A stretch of 5,438 nt of DNA from Chloroflexota bacterium. Its GTDB lineage: Bacteria > Chloroflexota > Anaerolineae > JACRMK01. Position numbers and translations under genes: made by a program. Shown in pieces: positions 1 through 5,401 of the stretch (the first letter of the stretch is position 1; each line of letters opens with the position of its first letter). The stretch lies in NCBI GenBank assembly GCA_016200765.1, contig JACQEC010000098.1:1-5438 (forward strand), given 5' to 3'. Below the pieces are notes generated by a model. That model was not told the DNA's origin. It searched no databases and saw only the letters and a list, made by a program, of their open reading frames with translations.

Positions 1-1
1 C

Positions 2-1300
2 TTGTTGAGTGCAGGGGCCGATGCGAGCCTGTGGAGCGCAATCGCCCAATACCGGCAGGCCGCCGCCGCTAAGGCTGGCGTGTCCTACGAAGTGGTCTGG
101 ACGGTCACCGACAGCAAAGGTCAACCGATACAGGTTGAGAAACGTCCCTTGACCGGCGACACGAGTTTCACGTGGAAGGCGGCCTCCGCGCCCGACAATT
201 ATGTCGTGAGCGCGCGGATTGCGGCCAGCGATGGCGGCGCAAACAGCGCGGGCGCTGACACGGTCGCTATCGCAGTAGCCGTTCCAAGCGCGACGTTGAC
301 GCCGACACCCCTGCCGACGGCGTTGCCAACTGCGACCGCGCGCCCGACCTCCCCGCCGGCAACCCCGCGCCCAACCTCGCCACCGCCGGCGCCGGCAGTG
401 GGTGGTTTTTTTGGCTTCGGTATTCAGGCCGACTTTCTGGCTAAGGATGCTAATTACGCTGTAGGGCAAGCCAAGGCGCTCGGCTTCGGCTGGGTCAAGA
501 CGCAGATTCCCTACGGCTCCTTCTATCCCGCGCCCGGCCAGTACGACTTTAGCGCGATGGATCGCACTGTCACCGCCGCGCAGGCGCAGGGCGTGCGCGT
601 GCTGTTCAGCATTGTCAAGGCGCCTAAATGGTCGCGCCCGCCCGCCGACACCGATGAAGGACCGCCCTCCGATGTGAACACCTACGCCGATTTTGTGCGC
701 GCGGTGGCCGCGCGCTACGCGGCCATCGTCGTCAGCGGCGCGCCAACGCCGACCGGCTGGAACGACGGCGACGTGGCGATTGATGATCAGGTGTACTTAC
801 AGCAGATGTATGCCAATGGGCTCAAGAACTACAGCGACGCCATCGGAGCGCACCCATCCGGCTTCAACTGCCCAGCGCTCGCCGACTGGCGCAACGTGCC
901 GCTCGACCCCAACGCGCGCTTCAAGGGCCCCATCAACACGCCGCATCCATCGTTCTGCTTCTTGGGCACGATGCAAGGCTACCGCAATATCATGGTCGCG
1001 AACGGCGATGCCGGCAAGCGCATCTGGGCAACCGAGTTTGGCTGGGCCACCGTCCAGAATATGGGCGTGTCGGCTGTCGCCGGCTACGAATACGCTTCCG
1101 ATAATACCGAAGCACAGCAGGCACTGTGGATTACACAGGCCTTTCAATACGGCCGCGATTCGGGCTTCACCGGCGTGATGTTCCTCTGGAACTTGAACTA
1201 CAACACACCCGCCAGCGATGAGAAATCCGCCTTCAGCATTCTTTACAGCGACGGCCGGCCGCGCCCATCATACAATTCGATCGTCGCTATGCCGAAATAG
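2..1300 (+). CDS. Glycoside hydrolase-like protein (clan GH-A-type barrel), 5'-partial, lacking the acid/base segment
   Basis: The reading frame is open to the left edge of the window, so the true start and any signal peptide lie upstream; the TTG at position 2 is only the first possible codon. Counting from it, residues about 25-95 form a beta-rich, Ig-like stretch, 96-133 are a Pro/Thr/Ala linker, and 134-432 are the barrel domain. Barrel landmarks match the paralogue at 1446-2669: GFGIQ (beta1), FGWVK (beta2), SIVKAPKW (beta3), IGAHPSGF (beta6), IWATEFGW with presumed nucleophile Glu345 (beta7) and MFLWNLN (beta8). The paralogue's stretch from after AARY up to AVVV, including YEIWNEQN, is absent: here AARY runs straight into AAIVVSG, a net loss of about 51 residues without frameshift. 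The acid/base Glu is therefore gone, so normal retaining hydrolysis is unlikely. The protein may be a degenerate enzyme or a non-catalytic sugar-binding protein. Family membership is inferred from motifs; the exact GH family is not assigned. Confidence 0.82.
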   Translation: MLSAGADASLWSAIAQYRQAAAAKAGVSYEVVWTVTDSKGQPIQVEKRPLTGDTSFTWKAASAPDNYVVSARIAASDGGANSAGADTVAIAVAVPSATLTPTPLPTALPTATARPTSPPATPRPTSPPPAPAVGGFFGFGIQADFLAKDANYAVGQAKALGFGWVKTQIPYGSFYPAPGQYDFSAMDRTVTAAQAQGVRVLFSIVKAPKWSRPPADTDEGPPSDVNTYADFVRAVAARYAAIVVSGAPTPTGWNDGDVAIDDQVYLQQMYANGLKNYSDAIGAHPSGFNCPALADWRNVPLDPNARFKGPINTPHPSFCFLGTMQGYRNIMVANGDAGKRIWATEFGWATVQNMGVSAVAGYEYASDNTEAQQALWITQAFQYGRDSGFTGVMFLWNLNYNTPASDEKSAFSILYSDGRPRPSYNSIVAMPK

Positions 1301-1329
1301 AAGTCTCCGCATCCCGGCAGGAAACACCG

Positions 1330-1367
1330 GCGAGCACGGGCTCATCGCTCGTGCTCGCTCTGTTTGT
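1330..1367 (+). terminator. Probable intrinsic terminator after the first barrel gene
   Basis: A strong hairpin lies 29 nt after the stop codon. Bases 1330-1341 pair with 1347-1358, giving 12 pairs including one G-T wobble at 1339/1349, around a 5-nt loop (TCATC). A T-rich run (TCTGTTTGT, 1359-1367) follows, interrupted by C and G. The G+C-rich stem plus T-rich tail on the + strand fits a Rho-independent terminator; the imperfect T tract keeps confidence moderate. Confidence 0.6.
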
Positions 1368-1388
1368 CGTACCATCTATCCGCCCTTC

Positions 1389-1406
1389 GCGGCTTGAGCC
1401 GCTTTT
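1389..1406 (+). terminator. Second small hairpin with T run, possible backup terminator or leader element
   Basis: GCGGC at 1389-1393 pairs with GCCGC at 1398-1402 around TTGA, directly followed by TTTT (1403-1406). It has terminator form but the stem is only 5 bp. It sits 31 nt beyond the first hairpin and 39 nt before the next gene's ATG, so it could be a second stop for the upstream transcript or part of the downstream leader. I see no convincing -35/-10 pair in the remainder of this gap. Confidence 0.35.
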
Positions 1407-1445
1407 GGTAAAACCATTGGCTTCGTAAGGGAAGACCTTCTATCC

Positions 1446-2669
1446 ATGCTCAAACCCTCTTCATCTAATCCTCGACCGCTCAACCCTAAAGTGATTATGG
1501 GCTTTTTAAGCGCGATGATCGCACTGGGTGTTCTGCTTTTGACCATCAGCCTATCCGGTGTACTGCTCCTCGCACAGCCGCCGCCGGGCGCGCCCGCCGC
1601 GGCCATCAGCCAGCCCACGCCCGAGCCGACCCCCGTCGTTCCGACGGCGACGCCCTTTCCGCCTGCGGGCGGGTCGTTCGGCTACGGCATTCAAGTTCAC
1701 GCGTACGGCAGAAGCGACATCGCCGATATTCTGGCCCACGTTCAAGACTTGCGCTTCGGCTGGGTGAAGCAACAATTGCAATGGCGCGACGTCGAGACCA
1801 ACGCTAAGGGGCAATACAACTGGGACGCGCTGGATGTGCTCGTACGGAGTGCCAACACGGCTGGGCTGAATCTGTTGTTGAGCGTGGTCAAAGCCCCGCG
1901 CTGGGCCCGGCCGGCTACGATCCTCTGCTGTGAAGGGCCGCCCGTCAATCCGCAGGATTACGGCGACTTCATGCGCGCGCTGGCCGCCCGTTACAACGGC
2001 AAGCCGGGCAGTCTCGGCAAGGTCGCGGCTTATGAAATCTGGAACGAGCAGAACATCCGCGGGGAGTGGGGCGGCGAGCCGTATGATGCCGCGCGTTATA
2101 TCGAACTGCTCAAAGCGGGTTACACGGCAGTCAAGTCCGTTGACTCCGATGCCGTTGTCGTCAACGGGGCGTTGACGCCCGCGGGCACGGTCGTCATCGG
2201 CGGCATCGCCTACGCGGCGGAGGACATCGGTTTCCTTGACCAGATGTATAAGTTGGGCCTGAAGAACTACGCCGATGTCATTGGCGTGCATGGCGCGACG
2301 GGCTCCAATCTTCCGCCCGATGCCGATTGCTATCACCTGCTTCCGCCCACCACCGAAGTCTTCCTCGGCCCGTGCGGCGGCAAACGCCTGTGGGTCACAG
2401 AGTTTGGCTGGGCCGTTGATCCGAACCCGCCACCTGACCGCTTGTACGCGAAGGATAACAACCTCGACAAACAGGCGCGGTGGACGGTGCAGGCGTACCA
2501 ACTAGGACGGACGTCGGGCTGGGTCGGGGCCATGTTCCTCTGGAATCTGAACTTTAAGTTCAGCGACCCGACCGGGGAGACGGCCATGTGGGGTATTGTC
2601 CAGCCACCCAATTGGACCCCCCTACCCGTCTATGAGGCGCTGAAAAACATGCCGAAAGACATCCGCTAG
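1446..2669 (+). CDS. Membrane-anchored glycoside hydrolase-like protein (clan GH-A-type barrel)
   Basis: This 407-residue protein has a short basic N-terminus, a hydrophobic helix at about 16-43 (signal anchor or uncleaved signal), a Pro/Thr linker at about 45-75 and a barrel domain at 76-407. Strand landmarks include YGIQVH (beta1), FGWVKQQ (beta2), SVVKAPRW (beta3), AYEIWNEQN (beta4), AVVVNGAL (beta5), DVIGVH (beta6), LWVTEFGW (beta7) and MFLWNLN (beta8). Glu201 (codon 2046-2048) in WNEQ and Glu319 (codon 2400-2402) in TEFGW occupy the acid/base and nucleophile positions of retaining clan GH-A enzymes, so it probably acts on a glycan outside the membrane; the substrate cannot be read from the sequence. 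The segment between beta6 and beta7 is 24 residues shorter than in the upstream paralogue. ATG 1446 has a weak purine-rich AAGGGA at 1427-1432; ATG 1497 is an alternative but would remove the basic residues before the helix. A leaderless or independent promoter was not identified. Confidence 0.85.
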   Translation: MLKPSSSNPRPLNPKVIMGFLSAMIALGVLLLTISLSGVLLLAQPPPGAPAAAISQPTPEPTPVVPTATPFPPAGGSFGYGIQVHAYGRSDIADILAHVQDLRFGWVKQQLQWRDVETNAKGQYNWDALDVLVRSANTAGLNLLLSVVKAPRWARPATILCCEGPPVNPQDYGDFMRALAARYNGKPGSLGKVAAYEIWNEQNIRGEWGGEPYDAARYIELLKAGYTAVKSVDSDAVVVNGALTPAGTVVIGGIAYAAEDIGFLDQMYKLGLKNYADVIGVHGATGSNLPPDADCYHLLPPTTEVFLGPCGGKRLWVTEFGWAVDPNPPPDRLYAKDNNLDKQARWTVQAYQLGRTSGWVGAMFLWNLNFKFSDPTGETAMWGIVQPPNWTPLPVYEALKNMPKDIR

Positions 2670-3439
2670 TTCTTGCGAAAACTCAACTTGAACCAGCACT
2701 TCCCGCTGGCTAGCCCGGCCGTTGTGACTTGCACGGTTGGGCTGAGAGCGTTGCCACCGGCATCGAGAACGGTGATAGACCAGGTAATATCTTGAGTCCC
2801 CAGGGTCAACTCATATCCCTTCTGCTCGGTCACGGCGGGCGCAGACTGGAGACCCCAGGTATTGGTGTAACCAATACGCAGGCCGGATAGCGGCTGGTTC
2901 TGGTTGTCCAGCACGGTGCCGTAGATGTAATACTGCCCAATACACGTGCGGCTCGTGTCAACCGCCGGGCCGCTGTCCACGCGGTACGCGAAGGCGGGCG
3001 TTGGCGTGAGCGTCGGGGCTCGCGTCGCCGTCGGGCGCAAGGTTGAGGTAGGTTTGCGCGTGGCGGTCGGCGCTCCGGGTGCGCCGGCTGTTGCTGTGGA
3101 GGACGCGGTTGATCGCGGCGTGGCGGTCGGCGTGGTGAAAAGCGTTGGCGACGCCCTCGCCGGTTGGGCCGTTGTAGCCGGCGGAGTGACAGCGGTCGGC
3201 GCGGCGGCGGAGATGCCGACGACCACACGGGTGTTGGTTGGCGTGGGCGCCAGCGCGGGCTCTGCGCTCACAGCGGTCGGCGTGCTCGTCGGCGCGGCCA
3301 CCGTGGGCGCCGCCACCGCATTACTACCTTCAACTAGCGTCGAAACGGCGATGTACGCGCCGAGGCAGATGATGGCGAGCACGCCGAAGAAGGCAAAGAT
3401 GGTTGTGCGGTTGCGCAGCAATTCTCCGATGCGTTCCAT
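2666..3439 (-). CDS. Membrane-anchored P/T-linker protein with C-terminal beta-sandwich-like domain, function unknown
   Basis: I do not recognise a named family. The 257-residue protein starts with a short charged segment (MERIGELLRNR), then one membrane helix at about 13-36, a linker of roughly 110 residues rich in Pro, Thr and Ala (about 40-149), and a C-terminal domain at about 150-257. That domain has alternating strand-like segments (YYIYGTVLD, LSGLRIGYTN, ITWSITVLD, CWFKLSF), resembling Ig-like or carboxypeptidase-regulatory-like folds. Its only cysteines, Cys166 and Cys248, lie near its two ends and could form a disulfide closing the sandwich, which suits an extracytoplasmic location. 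No catalytic motif is visible. The linker is the strongest evidence that this strand is coding: PTPT-type residues fall in this frame, while the opposite frame is merely stop-free. Its stop overlaps the stop of the convergent gene at 2667-2669. The ATG at 3439 has only a weak GATGAG upstream. It may present a binding domain at the surface. Confidence 0.78.
   Translation of the reverse strand: MERIGELLRNRTTIFAFFGVLAIICLGAYIAVSTLVEGSNAVAAPTVAAPTSTPTAVSAEPALAPTPTNTRVVVGISAAAPTAVTPPATTAQPARASPTLFTTPTATPRSTASSTATAGAPGAPTATRKPTSTLRPTATRAPTLTPTPAFAYRVDSGPAVDTSRTCIGQYYIYGTVLDNQNQPLSGLRIGYTNTWGLQSAPAVTEQKGYELTLGTQDITWSITVLDAGGNALSPTVQVTTAGLASGKCWFKLSFRKN
3058..3132 (-). repeat. 15-bp direct repeat in the coding sequence of a P/T linker
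   Basis: The same 15 bases (GCGTGGCGGTCGGCG on the + strand) occur at 3058-3072 and 3118-3132, exactly 60 bp apart and therefore in the same codon phase. Each copy encodes a Pro-Thr-Ala-Thr unit. The core CGGTCGGCG recurs near 3189 and 3271. This is expected of a linker that grows and shrinks by slippage or unequal recombination. Confidence 0.6.
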
Positions 3440-3464
3440 GCAATCTCATCAAATGAACATAGGC

Positions 3465-3469
3465 AGAGG
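3465..3469 (+). promoter_or_regulatory. Ribosome-binding site deciding the start of the CopC-like gene
   Basis: AGAGG lies 4 nt before ATG 3474. An in-frame ATG at 3453 would add seven residues (MNIGRGI) before the typical MKKLRP signal-peptide start and has no comparable site, so 3474 is preferred. The frame stays open upstream to 2946, but that stretch is the antisense of the neighbouring gene. Confidence 0.55.
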
Positions 3470-3473
3470 CATT

Positions 3474-4091
3474 ATGAAGAAACTACGCCCCGCGCTGTTG
3501 GGCGCGCTGGCGCTGACATTACTGCTGACCGGTCAGGCGCTGGCCCACGCAAAATTCGTAAAATCCGAACCGGCGCCGGACTCTGTGCTAACGGTTGCGC
3601 CAGCCGCGGTCACTATCTGGTTTAGTGAGGAACTGGATACCAAAGCGAGTGTCATCAAAGTGCTCGACGGGTCGGGCGCGCAGGTTGACTTGGGCAACAG
3701 CAAGGTCAATCTCGATGATCGCAAGCAGCTGTCTGTCGGCCTGAAGCCGCTGGGCAGCGGCACTTATACGGTGAAGTGGCACGTCGTCGCCGACGACGAC
3801 AAGGGCGAAAGCGACGGTGACTTCAAGTTCACCGTGCAGGCGGCCCTGCAAGCGACTCCCACCGCTCTGCCGCCGACATCGCAGCCAACTACGCCTCCGC
3901 CGACCGCCACACCGACGCCAACGGCCATACCACCCACGGCAACGCCGCCGCCGGCTACACCCACGTCACTGCCGCTTCCTACCCAAACACCCACAGCCGG
4001 TGCAACCGGAGCCGACCTCGCGCTCCCGCTGATGGCGCTATCGGTGGTGGTCTTGGCCGCCGGCGCGTTCCTCGTCTTGCGCAAGAAATAG
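3474..4091 (+). CDS. CopC-domain protein with C-terminal membrane anchor, copper site incomplete
   Basis: The 205-residue protein has a classic signal peptide (1-24, MKKLRP then a Leu/Ala core ending QALA) followed by His25, the N-terminal His expected of mature CopC proteins. Residues 25-122 match the CopC beta-barrel: HAKFVKSEPAPDSV, then VTIWFSEELD, SGTYTVKWHVV and FKFTV. A Pro/Thr linker (about 127-176), a membrane helix (about 182-202) and RKK follow, so the domain is held outside by its C-terminus. Known CopC proteins bind Cu(II) through the mature N-terminal His plus an Asp-x-His motif; here that stretch reads ADDDKGESDG, with Asp108-Asp109-Lys110 in place of Asp-Gly-His, so the second His ligand is missing. 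His103 in KWHVV is a possible but unproven substitute. The Met-rich Cu(I) region is not seen. No CopD or other copper gene is next to it. A general Ig-like surface role is as plausible as copper binding. Confidence 0.85.
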   Translation: MKKLRPALLGALALTLLLTGQALAHAKFVKSEPAPDSVLTVAPAAVTIWFSEELDTKASVIKVLDGSGAQVDLGNSKVNLDDRKQLSVGLKPLGSGTYTVKWHVVADDDKGESDGDFKFTVQAALQATPTALPPTSQPTTPPPTATPTPTAIPPTATPPPATPTSLPLPTQTPTAGATGADLALPLMALSVVVLAAGAFLVLRKK

Positions 4092-4151
4092 CACCACCGT
4101 TTAGCGTTGCGGGTTCCGCGTTCACGCGCGCACTTCTGGAGCGGGCAACCC

Positions 4152-4218
4152 TTCACCGCCGAGCGCGGGGAGATTTCTTCACGTTCTCTCCCGCGTTCTG
4201 TGCGCGCTCGGCAGTGAA
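4152..4218. repeat. Long inverted repeat between convergent genes, possible bidirectional terminator
   Basis: Bases 4152-4167 pair with 4203-4218 over 16 positions with one mismatch (C4157/A4213). Inside, GGGAGA (4168-4173) can pair with TCTCCC (4187-4192), giving a nested stem. It lies between the 3' ends of the CopC-like gene (+) and the PLP-enzyme gene (-), where a shared terminator is expected. Neither side has a T tract, so a simple intrinsic terminator is not supported; a REP-like repeat is the alternative. Confidence 0.6.
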
Positions 4219-4232
4219 CGGGCAACGCGGGA

Positions 4233-4248
4233 CGCGCTAACGCGCTAA
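4233..4248. repeat. 8-bp tandem duplication over the 3' end of the PLP-enzyme gene
   Basis: CGCGCTAA occurs twice in tandem (4233-4240 and 4241-4248). The stop codon of the minus-strand gene is the CTA at 4237-4239 in the first copy, and the second copy encodes part of its last residues (LAR). A related TTTAGCG lies at the other end of the gap, near 4100. Confidence 0.55.
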
Positions 4249-5280
4249 CGCCATCGCCAGGTCTTCAATCAAATCCTGCTCGTCTTCAATGCCGACCGAC
4301 AGGCGAATCAGCCCGGCGGGCACTTCCAGCGGCGAGCCTTGCACTGATAGATGCGTCATGGCCGCGGGCATCTCGATCAGCGACTCAACCCCACCCAGAC
4401 TTTCGGCCAGCGCAAACAGCCGCGTGTGCGTCACCACTGCGCGCGCCGCCTCGGCCCCGCCCTGCACTTCAAACGAGACCATCCCGCCGAAGTTGCGCAT
4501 CTGCTTCTGCGCCAGTTCGTGCTGGGGGTGACTCTCCAAGCCGGGGTAGATCACGCGCGTCACCTGTGGGTGATCCTCAAGAAAGCGGGCGACGGCCAGC
4601 GCGTTGCGGCCATGCTGATCCATGCGCAGGGCCAGCGTCTTCATCCCGCGCAAGGTGAGCCATGCGTCGTGCGGGCCCGGCACCGCGCCGGCCGCATTCT
4701 GCAGGAACTTTAAACGGCGGTGCAATTCCTCGTCGTTCATAATCACCGCACCACCGATCACGTCGCTGTGGCCGCCAATGTATTTGGTCGTCGAATGCAC
4801 AACCAAATCCGCGCCCAGCGCCAGCGGTTGCTGCAGGTATGGCGACGCAAAGGTGTTGTCCACCACAACTATCGGGCGCGTGGGCATCTGCGCGGCGAGG
4901 CGCGCAATGCCAGCGATGTCAAAGATTTTCAGCAAGGGATTGGTCGGCGTCTCCAGCCAGATCATGCGGGTGTTGGGGCGCAGCGCGGCCTTCGTCTTCT
5001 GCAAATCGGTCAGGTCGGTAAATGTGAACTCCAACCCGTACTGGCTGAGCACGCGCGTGAACAGGCGGTAGGTGCCTCCATAGGCGTCGTCGCCGGCCAC
5101 GACGTGATCGCCCTGTTTGAGCAGGTACATGGTGGTGGCGATGGCCGCCATGCCCGAGGCAAAGCCTAGCGCGTAGCGCGCGCCCTCCAACTCGGCGAGG
5201 CACTGCTCCATCGCCGTGCGCGTCGGATTGCCGGTGCGCGCGTATTCGTAGCCTTTGTGTTGGCCGAGGTCGTCCTGCAC
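4237..5280 (-). CDS. Trans-sulfuration PLP enzyme (cystathionine gamma-synthase/lyase family), body of an amber-interrupted gene
   Basis: This open stretch encodes almost all of a Cys/Met-metabolism PLP-dependent enzyme (fold type I). Numbered from 5280, it shows YEYARTGNPTR (Tyr13 and Arg15, which in this family bind the PLP phosphate of the adjacent subunit), the FASGMAAI loop, Tyr67 in DDAYGGTYR that stacks on PLP, ETPTNP, VDNTF with Asp141 facing the PLP ring nitrogen, STTKYIGGHSD with Schiff-base Lys166, and LIRLSVGIED with Arg326 for the substrate carboxylate. These residues look intact. The family makes or breaks cystathionine between Cys/homocysteine and homoserine esters; sequence alone does not separate synthase, gamma-lyase and related lyases. 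GTG 5280 is not a likely start: it is the Val of the conserved STFVQDD and has no ribosome-binding site. The real start is GTG 5391, giving 384 codons with TAG at codon 18. Unless the stop is suppressed or is a sequencing error, this is a pseudogene. It acts in the cytoplasm and seems unrelated to its exported neighbours. Confidence 0.9.
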   Translation of the reverse strand: MQDDLGQHKGYEYARTGNPTRTAMEQCLAELEGARYALGFASGMAAIATTMYLLKQGDHVVAGDDAYGGTYRLFTRVLSQYGLEFTFTDLTDLQKTKAALRPNTRMIWLETPTNPLLKIFDIAGIARLAAQMPTRPIVVVDNTFASPYLQQPLALGADLVVHSTTKYIGGHSDVIGGAVIMNDEELHRRLKFLQNAAGAVPGPHDAWLTLRGMKTLALRMDQHGRNALAVARFLEDHPQVTRVIYPGLESHPQHELAQKQMRNFGGMVSFEVQGGAEAARAVVTHTRLFALAESLGGVESLIEMPAAMTHLSVQGSPLEVPAGLIRLSVGIEDEQDLIEDLAMALAR

Positions 5281-5391
5281 AAAGGTGGAAGTCTGGTAAA
5301 TCGGCGTGATGATCGCGCCGGTTGCCGGATCGGGCGACTACCCGGCGTGGATGGCGCGGGTTGCAAAGCGATAGGGTTTGGAGTCTGTCAC
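5281..5391 (-). pseudogene. N-terminal codons of the PLP enzyme, cut off by an in-frame amber stop
   Basis: Read from GTG 5391, the protein begins MTDSKPYRFATRAIHAG, then TAG (5340-5338), then SPDPATGAIITPIYQTSTF, joining the 4237-5280 body in the same frame. Both halves are recognisable N-terminal family sequence (RFATRAIHAG...PDPATGAI..PIYQTSTF), so no frameshift is involved. Relatives commonly have Gln after HAG, and CAG to TAG is one transition. The part before and just after the stop forms the N-terminal arm that packs on a partner subunit, so a protein starting later would probably be unstable or inactive. Confidence 0.85.
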
Positions 5392-5396
5392 GAGCA

Positions 5397-5401
5397 CCTT
5401 T
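5397..5401 (-). promoter_or_regulatory. Ribosome-binding site for GTG 5391 of the PLP-enzyme gene
   Basis: On the minus strand AAAGG is followed by a 5-nt spacer (TGCTC) and GTG. This spacing is close to ideal and supports 5391, not 5280, as the original start. The remaining 37 bases to the window edge hold only a short AT-rich inverted repeat; any promoter is mostly outside the window. Confidence 0.65.

Noticed and set aside
797..1147. A 116-codon minus-strand open frame inside the first barrel gene
   Set aside because: It overlaps conserved beta6-beta7 coding sequence on the + strand and has no domain or ribosome-binding site.
1359..1445. A sigma-70-type promoter for the second barrel gene using TTGAGC at 1394-1399
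   Set aside because: At 16-18 nt spacing there is no acceptable -10 sequence, and TTGAGC is the loop and arm of a hairpin.
1551..2501. A 316-codon minus-strand open frame opposite the second barrel gene
   Set aside because: The + strand shows a full set of barrel motifs and both catalytic glutamates; the minus frame is Arg/Ala-rich with no recognisable domain, typical of a G+C-rich shadow.
2946..3473. A 176-codon in-frame extension upstream of the CopC-like gene, giving a 381-residue + strand protein
   Set aside because: It is exactly antisense to the P/T linker of the minus-strand gene. Pro/Thr/Ala codons rarely give stops on the other strand, and the predicted residues (Val/Gly/Ala-rich) have no domain. 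A signal peptide and a ribosome-binding site mark 3474 as the start.
3850..4010. The ACC/CCG-rich repeats in the CopC-like gene as a CRISPR or minisatellite array
   Set aside because: There are no regular repeat-spacer units; the pattern follows Pro/Thr codons of a linker.
3764..4225. A 153-codon minus-strand open frame opposite the CopC-like linker and the following gap
   Set aside because: Its Val/Gly repeats are the reverse reading of the P/T linker, and its first part runs through the repeat-rich gap. No start signal or domain is seen.
4351..5169. Several + strand open frames of 120-149 codons opposite the PLP-enzyme gene
   Set aside because: The minus strand carries an unmistakable trans-sulfuration enzyme with PLP lysine and phosphate-binding motifs throughout this interval.
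5281..5340. A frameshift as the cause of the interrupted PLP-enzyme N-terminus
   Set aside because: Family sequence continues in the same frame on both sides of TAG (HAG, stop, SPDPATG), so a single-base substitution explains it and no indel is needed.
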